Source: an uncultured Lachnospiraceae bacterium (lineage in GTDB: Bacteria > Bacillota > Clostridia > Lachnospirales > Lachnospiraceae). From it: DNA of 34,299 bases. Shown one piece after another: positions 1 to 7,616 of the stretch (the stretch's first letter is position 1; every line of letters starts with the position of its first letter). Both the position numbers and the translations under genes were made by a program. The notes below the pieces were generated by a model, which had not been told where the DNA came from, made no database searches, and saw nothing but the letters and a program-made list of their open reading frames with translations. The stretch is taken from positions 1 to 34,299 of the forward strand of contig CANAPP010000034.1 in the NCBI GenBank assembly GCA_947363565.1, read 5' to 3'.

Positions 1-12
1 TGATGCAAAAGC

Positions 13-37
13 GGTGCCGGAGATTCACTCCGGCACC
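13..37 (-). terminator. Displaced terminator of the MMPL operon
   Basis: A perfect 10-bp stem (GGTGCCGGAG with its complement, 5-nt loop) is followed on the minus strand by GCTTTTGC. If the IS256 element and one target copy are removed, this hairpin lies about 65 bp after the native stop codon of the heptad-repeat gene, so it is probably that operon's original terminator. The U tract is short, so strength is uncertain. Confidence 0.6.
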
Positions 38-55
38 AGCTTTGTCTACAGTCTG

Positions 56-80
56 GGGAGTGTAACTATGTTACACTCCC
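56..80. repeat. Perfect 11-bp hairpin
   Basis: GGGAGTGTAAC, a 3-nt loop (TAT) and the exact reverse complement. On the minus strand it lies between the native stop codon of the exporter partner gene (92-94) and the terminator at 13-37. It has no U tract. It could be a 3' RNA-stabilising hairpin or a protein site. Confidence 0.6.
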
Positions 81-94
81 GTCATTGATTCTTA

Positions 95-102
95 TTCTTC
101 TT
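95..102. repeat. Target-site duplication, left copy
   Basis: TTCTTCTT immediately left of the IS256 left end. The identical 8 bp lies immediately right of the other end at 1743-1750. Eight to nine bp is the usual duplication length for this family. On the minus strand the copy reads AAGAAGAA and is followed at once by TAA, the native stop of the disrupted gene. Confidence 0.85.
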
Positions 103-130
103 GAGGCTGTAAAAAATTCTGTGTCTATGG
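103..130 (+). repeat. IS256 left terminal inverted repeat
   Basis: Begins GAGGCTGTAAAA and continues to TGTGTCTATGG. In the same register from the target duplication, the right end read on minus begins GGTAGTGTAAAA and reaches TGTGTCTTTGG. The equal distance from both duplication copies fixes the boundary. Confidence 0.85.
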
Positions 131-381
131 GATGTGATCTTTCTGGATAAGAATTCGATATGTAGGATTTCCTGTCGTTTGATGCGGTGAATCTTTTGTC
201 GTTTTATCTTTCTTCTTATAGTCTAACCATATGTACAGATTTTATACATATATTTTTGTTTTTTGCACCATAAAAAGGCACTTGTATGGCATCCCGTTTT
301 GTGGGCGCTGCCCACACCCGGCATCAGGAATAAGACTGGGGATTTTTGGCAATACTACAAGTGCCGATGGAATAAGGTTTT

Positions 382-433
382 GCTGGAACGGCAGTACAGG
401 TAGGTCATGGCTGCTGTTCCAGCGTTTTCTTTT
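382..433 (+). terminator. Hairpin at the transposase 3' end, plus-strand terminator
   Basis: GCTGGAAC plus GCAG pair with CTGC plus GTTCCAGC (one mismatched pair), followed on plus by GTTTTCTTTT. It would stop plus-strand transcription entering the element before it runs antisense through the transposase. IS elements often carry such protection against outside transcription; the role here is inferred. Confidence 0.5.
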
Positions 434-434
434 C

Positions 435-1649
435 CTATAGATAATCCGTAAGCCGCTCCCCATACAGGACGACCAGTTGGTTGAGCACCTGGTCCCAGTT
501 CCGGTACCTCTGGGTCCACTTCTTTGCCACATTCCTGCTGGCCAGGTAAAGGAGTTTTTCCAGGGCCGTATCATTGGGGAATACGCTTTTGGTCTTTGTG
601 ACTTTCCGGTACTGGCGGTTCAGCCTCTCAATGATATTTGTCGTGTACATAATGCGGCGAATGTCATCCGAAAACTGGAAAAAAGAGCTCACGTCTTCCC
701 AGTTGTTTTCCCAGTTGCGGATCGCGTAAGGGTATTTCTTCCCCCACCTTTCGCGGACTGCACCAAGCTCTGACAGGGCAGCCTCTTCATTTGGTGCATT
801 GTATACGGCCTTGAAGTCAGAGGAAAACTTTTTCAGGTCATTATAATTCACATATTTGAAGGAATTCCGCAGCATGTGGATCACGCACCTCTGGATCTGG
901 GCCTGAGGGTAAACCGCCCCGATCGCCTCTTTGAAGCCTGGCAGCCCGTCCACACAGAAGAACAGGACATCCTTTACCCCGCGGTTTTTCAGGTCATTGA
1001 GCATCCCGAGCCAGAACTTGCTGGACTCGTTCGCCCCTACCGTTATGCTTAGGATCTCCTTGTGCCCGTCAACGGTCACGCCCAGGACGATATAGGCGGC
1101 GCGGCTTAGAATCCGGCCGTCCTCCCGTACTTTATAATGGATGCAGTCCATAAATACGAATGGGTAGACCGGGTTCAGGGGGCGGGTCTGCCATTCTTTT
1201 ACTTCCGGCAGGATCTTGTCTGTGATCTTGCTTACCATTTCAGCAGACATTTCAATGCCGTAAAGCTCCTGCAGCTGGCCATGGATATCCCGGGTGCTCA
1301 TCCCATGGGCGTACAGGGAGATCACTTTTTCCTCAATCCCTGAAATGTCCCTCTGGTATTTTGGGATGAGCCTCGGCTCAAATTCCCCATTGCGGTCCCT
1401 TGGAACATCGATCTGGAATTCCCCATACTGGCTCTTGAGCGTCTTGGTGGAATGTCCGTTTCTTTTATTGTCCGTTTCAAGATCCCCCTTCTGGTTTTTC
1501 TCATAACCGAGGGATGCATCCATCTCGGCTTCCAAAAGCTCCTGGAGGATGTCTTTGAAACTGTCCCGGAGCAGGGTGTATACATCTGTAACGCTGCTGA
1601 TGTTGTTTTCTGAAATAATCTGTCGGATCTGTTCCTTTGCTACTGGCAT
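435..1649 (-). CDS. IS256-family (mutator type) transposase
   Basis: 404 residues, the full family length. It catalyses cut-and-paste or copy-out transposition of its own element. The mutator-family core is visible: MDCIHYKVR (first catalytic Asp, near residue 168), FFCVDGLPGF (second Asp), the C-X2-H of RCVIHMLRNS, and the TTNIIERLNRQYRK segment carrying the catalytic Glu. The start is supported by AAGGAG seven bases before ATG. The gene is intact and reads in the same direction as the exporter operon it interrupts, so it may be read through from the operon promoter about 4.5 kb upstream. The N-terminal part should bind the terminal repeats. Confidence 0.95.
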   Translation of the reverse strand: MPVAKEQIRQIISENNISSVTDVYTLLRDSFKDILQELLEAEMDASLGYEKNQKGDLETDNKRNGHSTKTLKSQYGEFQIDVPRDRNGEFEPRLIPKYQRDISGIEEKVISLYAHGMSTRDIHGQLQELYGIEMSAEMVSKITDKILPEVKEWQTRPLNPVYPFVFMDCIHYKVREDGRILSRAAYIVLGVTVDGHKEILSITVGANESSKFWLGMLNDLKNRGVKDVLFFCVDGLPGFKEAIGAVYPQAQIQRCVIHMLRNSFKYVNYNDLKKFSSDFKAVYNAPNEEAALSELGAVRERWGKKYPYAIRNWENNWEDVSSFFQFSDDIRRIMYTTNIIERLNRQYRKVTKTKSVFPNDTALEKLLYLASRNVAKKWTQRYRNWDQVLNQLVVLYGERLTDYL

Positions 1650-1714
1650 AAAAATACTCCTTTTCGATAAAAATTTTTATATCCTAATTCTTACCAAAAA
1701 GGAGCCATTTATTT

Positions 1715-1742
1715 CCAAAGACACAACTTATTTTACACTACC
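1715..1742 (-). repeat. IS256 right terminal inverted repeat
   Basis: On minus this begins GGTAGTGTAAAA and runs to TTTGG. It ends exactly where the right target copy starts. Its first bases encode Gly-Ser-Val-Lys-stop in the frame of the interrupted exporter partner gene. Confidence 0.85.
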
Positions 1743-4019
1743 TTCTTCTTCATCGATACCTTCCGTCTCGATGATAAACTTCGTCTTTCCATCCATCCCT
1801 TTCTTAATCCCCGCGTAGGATTTATATTCTTTGCTCAGTTTGGACATGGCGTCCAGCCGGTCTTTCACGTTTTTAAAATCACCGTCAAAGACATCCGTCA
1901 GCTTATCGATGCCATCCTTTTTAAATTCCGACATTCCGTCTGCCAGCTTTTTATTGCCGTCTGCCAGATCATTGGTGCCCTTATGAAGTGTTCCTGCACC
2001 GTCATCGAGCTGGCTTACACCTTTGTCAAGCTTCTTCGCACCATCCGCCACGGCCCCAGCTCCTTTATCAAGCTCCTTTACGCCGCTGGCAAGCTGGGCG
2101 CCGCCCTTTTTCAGCTCGCTTGTACCGGTGGTAAGGAGACTGCTCTTACTGTTCAGCTCCTCGGCTCCTTTGGCAAGGGTATTCGCGCCTTCGGATACGG
2201 TAGCCGCGCCTTTGGATATCGCCCCGATGGAATCTGTCAGTCCGCCTTCGCCGTTGACCTTGCCGTTTAACTGCTCCATGCCGCCGGCTAATGCTGCCGC
2301 AGTCGCCTTAAGCTTTTCGATGCTTCCCTGCGTATTGTCGATGGCATCCTCCGCCCGGTCTGTGTTGACTACCGCTTTTGCGGTTCTTTCTTTTGTAATC
2401 TCAACAGCGGTGCTGTCAAGTGCTTTCTTAGCGATTGTTTCCGCCTGGCCTTTTAACTTCTCATTTGCCTCATCCTCTGCTTTCTGGATGGCAGCGCGCA
2501 CTTCATCCCGGTATTCCTCCGGTATGCCGGAGAGGTCTACGCTGATCGATATGGAACCTACCGCAGAGCCTGCGATTTCGGAGGCACTTTTCGTCGCCAC
2601 AACCTTTCCTGCCGTATCTCCGGTATATTCTACATCTGCGTCCGTTTTTGTCACGGCACTCTCAGCAGAAGAAAGCTGCTTTGTGAGAGCGGCTATCGCG
2701 CTGTTGACTCCCGACGCCGCTTCATTTAACTGCTTGATGCTTCCCCCAAGCTCCGGTGCTTTTTGATTCAGCGCTGCGGCCCCGTCGCTTACCTGCTTGG
2801 CACCTCCCGCTACCTGTTTGCTTCCATCGGCAAGGCTACCTACGCCGCTGGTGTAGGTATTTACGCCGTCCACAAGAGAATTGACCCCTTTGATCAGATC
2901 CCCGCTCTTCTTATTCAATGTACTCACACCGTCGGCTACCTGTTTCGAACCATCCGCCAGATCTCCGGAGCCGCTCTTTAGCTTCTTTGTCCCGTCCTTT
3001 AGATCTTTTGAGCCGTCCGCCAGCTTTTTCGCTCCGTCTGCTGCATCCTCAGAGCCGTCTTTTAATTTCTGCGCCGCATCTTTCAGATCGTCTAAAGACT
3101 CCTCCAGATCATCAAAGCTATCGATATCATCAAGGTCAAACTCATTCATGATCTCTGCGGATGCCACGGTAACTGTAGGGCTTATGCTTGCCTTTTCTAC
3201 CTCTGCTGTAATCTTCACACTGTCTGGAACTTCAACATCAAGGTCCGTATCATTGAGGTTAAGATTCTCCTGAAGACCTGGGAAACCGAGCCCGACTACG
3301 ATATCTTTGTCTCCGTCGGAGAGCACCCGGCCGTTGTCTATCTCCACATTTTTATATTCGTCCGTAGAAAGCATCATAGCGGTTACCATCGTAAAAGGCG
3401 TATACATCTTTACCTTTTTGCTGCCAAGCTTAACCGTCTTTTCCGAATGGTTCGTATACTTTATGTTGATCTCCACTTTGCCGCTCTTTCCCATCAACTC
3501 TTTCGCCGAGATGCTTTTTCCATTCAGCTTATAAGTGATCTTAACTCCTACTGGAAGACTTTCGCCGGTTGTACCCTGGTAATAAATATCCTCGCCCTCA
3601 GACTTCCACTTAAGGTCATTGCCGCTTCCCTTGGAATATTCCTCTTCGCCTTTTACATTCTTGATGTCACTCAATTCGCTCTCATCTTCCACACTGCCGC
3701 TCCCCGGGTTTTTCAGCCACTCGGTAACTGTAGTCTCCGTAACATTTCCTGACGGATCGGCTTTGATATATACAGATTCCTCCTTGGAGGTATCTCCTGA
3801 TTTCTTTTCTTCCGGCTTTTCATCGCTTTCCAACACTTCACCGGCTGTCTCTTCTAATTTTGTGATATCCTTATCTTCTGTTTTATCTGTATCCTGATCT
3901 GCCGCCTTTACTTCACCCAGATCATACCTTTTCTCCACGCAGACGCCGGTGAATCCCGCGCCTCCTACAGCCAATGCCAAAGTACCTGCCAGTAATCTTT
4001 TCACTATATTATTTTTCAT
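1728..4019 (-). CDS. Secreted heptad-repeat partner of the MMPL exporter; 3' end supplied by IS
   Basis: 763 residues. An N-terminal signal sequence (about residues 1-28) is followed by an acidic linker, a folded region (about 140-300) and long stretches of the XXXLXXG heptad type (DGSKDLKDGTKKL and similar, about 310-430 and 590-715), as in TIGR03057 and YhgE/Pip-like proteins. No C-terminal membrane segment is seen. It probably forms a long extracytoplasmic coiled structure working with the MMPL pump; the substrate is unknown. The ATG overlaps the MMPL gene by 11 bp, with GGAGG eight bases upstream, which indicates translational coupling. The original protein ended IDEEE-stop (759 residues). 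The IS256 insertion puts GSVK-stop after the last Glu, so the protein is longer by four residues and probably still functional. Confidence 0.85.
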   Translation of the reverse strand: MKNNIVKRLLAGTLALAVGGAGFTGVCVEKRYDLGEVKAADQDTDKTEDKDITKLEETAGEVLESDEKPEEKKSGDTSKEESVYIKADPSGNVTETTVTEWLKNPGSGSVEDESELSDIKNVKGEEEYSKGSGNDLKWKSEGEDIYYQGTTGESLPVGVKITYKLNGKSISAKELMGKSGKVEINIKYTNHSEKTVKLGSKKVKMYTPFTMVTAMMLSTDEYKNVEIDNGRVLSDGDKDIVVGLGFPGLQENLNLNDTDLDVEVPDSVKITAEVEKASISPTVTVASAEIMNEFDLDDIDSFDDLEESLDDLKDAAQKLKDGSEDAADGAKKLADGSKDLKDGTKKLKSGSGDLADGSKQVADGVSTLNKKSGDLIKGVNSLVDGVNTYTSGVGSLADGSKQVAGGAKQVSDGAAALNQKAPELGGSIKQLNEAASGVNSAIAALTKQLSSAESAVTKTDADVEYTGDTAGKVVATKSASEIAGSAVGSISISVDLSGIPEEYRDEVRAAIQKAEDEANEKLKGQAETIAKKALDSTAVEITKERTAKAVVNTDRAEDAIDNTQGSIEKLKATAAALAGGMEQLNGKVNGEGGLTDSIGAISKGAATVSEGANTLAKGAEELNSKSSLLTTGTSELKKGGAQLASGVKELDKGAGAVADGAKKLDKGVSQLDDGAGTLHKGTNDLADGNKKLADGMSEFKKDGIDKLTDVFDGDFKNVKDRLDAMSKLSKEYKSYAGIKKGMDGKTKFIIETEGIDEEEGSVK
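1743..1750. repeat. Target-site duplication, right copy
   Basis: TTCTTCTT, identical to 95-102. It lies inside the last codons (Glu-Glu-Glu) of the heptad-repeat gene. Confidence 0.85.
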
Positions 4020-6120
4020 GAACCATACCTCCTATTGTCTTGCCTTTCTGCTGCCTCTTCGGCAGGAAACCACTACTTGTTTTTACAATCACCTTATCAA
4101 ATACCATGAACATGGACGGCAGTACAAACACAACTACCACCATACTGATGATCGCTCCCCTGGCCATCAGGATACACAGGGAACTGATCATATCAATGTT
4201 GGAGTAGAATCCAACCCCGATCGTCGCTGCGAAGAAACTTAAAGCGCTGACGATGATAGACTGTGCCGACGCCTGATGCGCGATGGTAATGGCCTCGTAT
4301 TTGGCCGCCCCAAGGCTCCTCTCCCGCTTATATCTGGTCGTCATCAGTATGGCGTAATCTACCGTCGCTCCGAGCTGTATCGTCCCGATGACTATGGAAG
4401 CCACAAAGGGAAGCGTCGTCCCCGTATAGAACGGGATTCCCATGTTCACGAAGATGGCAAATTCGATCACTCCCACCAGGATCACCGGCAGTGAGATGGA
4501 CCGGAACAGGATAAATATAATCACAAATATAATCCCGATAGACACAAAACTTACCGTCTTAAAATCCGTGTCCGTAATATCGATCAGATCCTTCGTCAGA
4601 GGTGCCTCTCCAACCAGCATCGCACCCTTATCATATTTATCCAGAACAGCATTGATCTCATCTACCTGCTTATTCACCTCATCGGACGCCACCTTGTAGA
4701 TTGAATTGATCAATACCATCTGATATTTATCATTTTTCAGAAGCTCCGTCACAGACTTTGGAATCATGCTTGCCGGAACAGCCGGACCGATAAGGCTGTC
4801 AAGACCCAGCGCCCATTTTACACCGTCTACCTTCTCAATCTCCTTAAGCATCCGCCCCACGTCCGAAGAAGGAACATCGCTGTCAACCAACAGGATATGG
4901 GTCGTATTCATATCATAATCCGCTTTCAGCTTCTCATTGGCGATGATACACGGCAGCTCCTTCGGGAGAGTTTCATCTAAGTTATAATAAACGCCCGTGT
5001 GATTGTTCCCATAGATTGCCGGAAACAAAAGTACTAAAAACAGTACCACATAGACGAGATAATGCTTCGTCACTCTCTGGGAGATCCGGTTAATATTCGG
5101 CAACAGCGGCTTATGCTTTGTCTTTTCGATCAATTTATCACAGACCAGTATCATAGAAGGCAGGATAGTCACGCAGGTAATGACACCTAAGACTACACCC
5201 TTTGCCATGACGATGCCAATATCTTTCCCAAGGGTAAAGCTCATAAAACACAGCGCGATAAACCCGGCAACTGTTGTAATAGAACTTCCGATGACAGAGG
5301 AAAATGTCTGGCTGATGGCGCGGGCCATAGCCTCCTTCTTATCTCCCCCGCATTCCGCCTGCTGCTCTTCGTAGCTGTGCATCAGGAAGATGGAATAGTC
5401 CATCGTAACCCCAAGCTGCAATACTGCCGCCAACGCCTTTGTGATATAAGAAATCTCCCCGAACACAATGTTGCTTCCCAGATTATAGATAATAGCGATT
5501 CCGATACTTAAAAGGAACAGTACAGGCACCACGAAAGATTCCATCGTAACTGCAAGTACTATAGAAGAAAGAATCACCGCTATCAGTACATAGATCGGCG
5601 TCTCCTTTTCCGATAACTCTTTTGTATCGGTAACAATTGCCGACATCCCGCTTAAGAAACACTGCTTGCCGGTCAGCCCTCGGATCTTTCCGATCGCCTC
5701 CATAGTCCCGTCCGACGATGTACCTTCATCGAAAAAGACCGCCATCATCGTCCCCTTATCCGAATTAAATACTTTATAGATCTTATCCGGCAGCATACTC
5801 TGGGGCATGGAGATATCTGCAATAGAATCATACCACAGTACCTTCTCCACATGCTCCACCTTCTCAACCTCAGCCTTTAGGGCAGCTACATCTTTTGGCT
5901 CCATCCCGTCTACCATCAGCATGGAAAACGCACCGATACCAAAATCCTCGATCATGATATCCTGCCCTTTCATCGTCTCAATCTCCTTCGGCAGATAGGT
6001 AAGGACATCATAATTGACCCTCGTATGGATATAGCCAAACACTGCCGGAATAAGCAGCAATATACTGACGATCAATATGACTGCCCGGCACTTTACTACC
6101 GCCTTTCCAAACTTATTCAT
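4009..6120 (-). CDS. MMPL/RND-family transporter
   Basis: 703 residues of the hydrophobic RND-superfamily exporter type related to mycobacterial MmpL proteins. It has two matching halves. Each has one N-terminal helix (about 11-28 and 350-368), an extracytoplasmic domain of about 130-150 residues, then a bundle of five helices (about 175-335 and 520-680). Conserved intramembrane acidic motifs are present: GVTMDYSIFLMHSYEE in the first half and GATVDYAILMTTRYK in the second. The Asp in each is the expected proton-relay residue. The start has AGGGAGA upstream. It is transcribed divergently from tetR through a promoter with an operator. Likely substrates are lipids, hydrophobic drugs or peptides; the sequence does not say which. 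Confidence 0.93.
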   Translation of the reverse strand: MNKFGKAVVKCRAVILIVSILLLIPAVFGYIHTRVNYDVLTYLPKEIETMKGQDIMIEDFGIGAFSMLMVDGMEPKDVAALKAEVEKVEHVEKVLWYDSIADISMPQSMLPDKIYKVFNSDKGTMMAVFFDEGTSSDGTMEAIGKIRGLTGKQCFLSGMSAIVTDTKELSEKETPIYVLIAVILSSIVLAVTMESFVVPVLFLLSIGIAIIYNLGSNIVFGEISYITKALAAVLQLGVTMDYSIFLMHSYEEQQAECGGDKKEAMARAISQTFSSVIGSSITTVAGFIALCFMSFTLGKDIGIVMAKGVVLGVITCVTILPSMILVCDKLIEKTKHKPLLPNINRISQRVTKHYLVYVVLFLVLLFPAIYGNNHTGVYYNLDETLPKELPCIIANEKLKADYDMNTTHILLVDSDVPSSDVGRMLKEIEKVDGVKWALGLDSLIGPAVPASMIPKSVTELLKNDKYQMVLINSIYKVASDEVNKQVDEINAVLDKYDKGAMLVGEAPLTKDLIDITDTDFKTVSFVSIGIIFVIIFILFRSISLPVILVGVIEFAIFVNMGIPFYTGTTLPFVASIVIGTIQLGATVDYAILMTTRYKRERSLGAAKYEAITIAHQASAQSIIVSALSFFAATIGVGFYSNIDMISSLCILMARGAIISMVVVVFVLPSMFMVFDKVIVKTSSGFLPKRQQKGKTIGGMVHEK

Positions 6121-6142
6121 TCATCATTCTCCCTTTCTGTTA

Positions 6143-6155
6143 TGACTACTGGTCA
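6143..6155. promoter_or_regulatory. TetR operator 1 (TGAC-N5-GTCA)
   Basis: Palindrome TGACTACTGGTCA in the MMPL 5' leader, 43 bp from the next copy. It is the same half-site pair as the three other copies in this intergenic region. Confidence 0.7.
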
Positions 6156-6170
6156 TTCTTTCTGAAATGT

Positions 6171-6199
6171 ACTATAACGCAAATATGACCATTAGTCAA
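6171..6199 (-). promoter_or_regulatory. Promoter of the MMPL operon
   Basis: On minus: TTGACT (6194-6199), 17-bp spacer, TATAGT (6171-6176). The operator at 6186-6198 covers the -35 box and part of the spacer, so binding there should block RNA polymerase. Confidence 0.8.
6186..6198. promoter_or_regulatory. TetR operator 2 (TGAC-N5-GTCA)
   Basis: Palindrome TGACCATTAGTCA overlapping the -35 region of the MMPL promoter. It lies 23 bp from operator 3, about two helical turns. Confidence 0.8.
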
Positions 6200-6208
6200 T
6201 ATATTTCT

Positions 6209-6221
6209 TGACTTTTGGTCA
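6209..6221. promoter_or_regulatory. TetR operator 3 (TGAC-N5-GTCA)
   Basis: Palindrome TGACTTTTGGTCA midway between the divergent promoters. It is identical to operator 4, 21 bp away, on the same face of the helix. Confidence 0.8.
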
Positions 6222-6228
6222 TATTTAT

Positions 6229-6257
6229 TTGACTTTTGGTCATTTTGTTAATATAAT
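6229..6257 (+). promoter_or_regulatory. Promoter of tetR
   Basis: TTGACT (6229-6234), 17-bp spacer, TATAAT (6252-6257). Operator 4 covers the -35 box, which implies autorepression. Confidence 0.85.
6230..6242. promoter_or_regulatory. TetR operator 4 (TGAC-N5-GTCA)
   Basis: Palindrome TGACTTTTGGTCA over the tetR -35 box. Confidence 0.8.
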
Positions 6258-6313
6258 ACAAGTTGACACATGGATTATATTGTAAATTTCACAGCCGGGA
6301 AGGAGCTGTATTT

Positions 6314-6913
6314 ATGGGAAAAGTAGATGAGAATAAAAAGAAGAAAAAAGAGGCGCTTTTCAATACCGCCTACGAGTTGTTCACTACAAAAGGCATCAAC
6401 TCCACTGCCATCTCCGATATCGTAGAAAAAGCCGGAGTTGCCAAGGGAACATTTTACTTATATTTCAAAGATAAATACGACATAAAAAATAAGCTCATCG
6501 CCCACAAGACCAACGAGCTTTTTGCCGCAGCCGGAGCAGCTTTAGAAGAATCAGGCATCACCGGGCTTGAGGATGAGCTGATCTTTATCATCAATCATAT
6601 TATAGATCTGCTTGTGGACAATAAGCCGCTCCTCAACTTCATCTCAAAAAACCTGGTGATGGGCGCTCTGCGCTCTACCCTTCTTACCGGAGAAAACAGC
6701 GACCGGGAATTCTATGAGAAATTTTTAGGACTGGTCGAGCAGGATTCCTACACCTACGCAGACGTGGATGTAATGCTCTTCACCATCGTAGAGCTGGCAG
6801 GCTCCGCCGGGTACAACTCCATCCTTTACAACGAGCCGCTGCCAATCGAAAAGTACAAACCTTTTTTGTACCGGGCAGTAAGGCTGATCATAAAAAGCCA
6901 CCGGACCGGGTAG
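6314..6913 (+). CDS. TetR/AcrR-family repressor of the MMPL operon
   Basis: 199 residues. The N-terminal HTH is typical (AISDIVEKAGVAKGTFYLYF, about residues 32-51), preceded by a basic run KKKKK. The C-terminal half is a ligand-binding helical domain with no recognised ligand signature. An upstream in-frame ATG exists at 6263, but AAGGAG sits nine bases before 6314, and the basic N-terminus beginning MGKVDEN is the usual family start. It is divergent from the MMPL operon, and palindromic sites lie on both promoters, so it most likely represses itself and the exporter until a pump substrate binds. The last codons form part of the terminator stem. Confidence 0.93.
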   Translation: MGKVDENKKKKKEALFNTAYELFTTKGINSTAISDIVEKAGVAKGTFYLYFKDKYDIKNKLIAHKTNELFAAAGAALEESGITGLEDELIFIINHIIDLLVDNKPLLNFISKNLVMGALRSTLLTGENSDREFYEKFLGLVEQDSYTYADVDVMLFTIVELAGSAGYNSILYNEPLPIEKYKPFLYRAVRLIIKSHRTG

Positions 6914-6938
6914 CGCGCTGTCCGGTCCGGCGTTTTTT
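6901..6938. terminator. Bidirectional terminator overlapping the tetR stop
   Basis: CCGGACCGG (6901-6909) pairs perfectly with CCGGTCCGG (6922-6930). T6 follows on plus, and a CTTTTT tract follows on minus. It serves tetR (+) and the convergent ABC permease gene (-). The left arm and loop include the last three sense codons and the stop codon of tetR. Confidence 0.88.
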
Positions 6939-6977
6939 GTCTGCCAAAAGACGTATTACACCTATAGCTTTATCAAG

Positions 6978-7616
6978 CTAAAACTCCTTCTTCTCCATAA
7001 TCCTGACCGATATCAGATAAGATGCACAAAGCCACGCCAGACACAGAACCGGCGTAATCACCCTCACCCAGTGTCCCCCGCTTAACTCAATATCCCGCAG
7101 GGCCTCCGCCTGGGAGACGCCGATCATCACTCCCATGAATATCCCGGCAATGATCAGTATAACAAACCGGCTCTTTTCCGCCCCGAACTTTAAGAATACC
7201 GGGAGCATAAATGCCACCGCCGTCAGGGCGATCAGATAAGAATCCTCCATATCTCCAAGGAAATCCGCGAAAGCGTACGCAGCTTCCGGATGCGATACCG
7301 CCATGAGCGCCCACATGAAAAGCCCGATAGCCATCATCACCGCAACCGAAGACAGCGTGGCAAAGATATATTTTTCCTTCACATATCCCCTCCGGCTTAT
7401 GGGCAGGGTAAACAGATACGCGAATCCATTGTCATAGGAATCATAATTGATCGTCGTCACTCCGATGAGCCCGGAGATTGCCGTGATATAGCCAAATCCC
7501 ATGCTCATCTCCCCGGCGGGCACCACAAAAACCGCCCCTACCACCGGCACTAAAGCGAAAAAAACAATCTGCGCCCGCATCAGTTTCAAATCTTTTATCA
7601 GTAATCCTTTCATCAT
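6978..7616 (-). CDS. ABC-2 type transporter permease
   Basis: 212 residues with about six hydrophobic segments, the size and layout of ABC2_membrane_5-type permeases found with YtrA-like GntR regulators. A conserved early stretch is seen in YDSYDNGFAYLFTLPISRRGYVKEKY, a cytosolic loop probably contacting the ATPase. The start codon overlaps the ATPase gene stop (ATGATGA), so translation is coupled. With its ATPase it forms an exporter or membrane-stress ABC system. The substrate is not evident; relatives act in cell-envelope or peptide-antibiotic responses. It ends at a terminator shared with tetR. Confidence 0.88.
   Translation of the reverse strand: MMKGLLIKDLKLMRAQIVFFALVPVVGAVFVVPAGEMSMGFGYITAISGLIGVTTINYDSYDNGFAYLFTLPISRRGYVKEKYIFATLSSVAVMMAIGLFMWALMAVSHPEAAYAFADFLGDMEDSYLIALTAVAFMLPVFLKFGAEKSRFVILIIAGIFMGVMIGVSQAEALRDIELSGGHWVRVITPVLCLAWLCASYLISVRIMEKKEF

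Larger units (their letters stand above)
103..1742 (-). mobile_element. Complete IS256-family insertion sequence
   Basis: The element is 1640 bp with 28-bp imperfect terminal inverted repeats (103-130 and 1715-1742, 19 of 28 identical; both contain TGTAAAA and TGTGTCT). It is flanked by an 8-bp direct repeat and carries one intact mutator-type transposase on the minus strand. It is somewhat longer than most family members because 332 bp lie beyond the transposase stop. That tail (103-434) has no credible gene, only inverted repeats: 277-286 with 356-365, 300-306 with 310-316, and 382-394 with 411-423. Intact ends and an exact duplication suggest a fairly recent insertion. Confidence 0.92.

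Noticed and set aside
56-80. Hairpin with GAGTGTAAC as the left end of the IS element
   Set aside because: It resembles the right tip (AGTGTAA), but the repeat at 103-130 matches over 28 bp in register and is bounded by the exact 8-bp duplication.
242-574. Minus-strand open frame overlapping the transposase end
   Set aside because: Different frame from the intact transposase with no transposase motifs; the intact gene explains the DNA, so no frameshifted second ORF is needed.
2023-2766. Plus-strand open frame of 247 codons inside the heptad-repeat gene
   Set aside because: The Ala/Ser/Pro-rich translation is the antisense of repetitive heptad codons, not a protein family.
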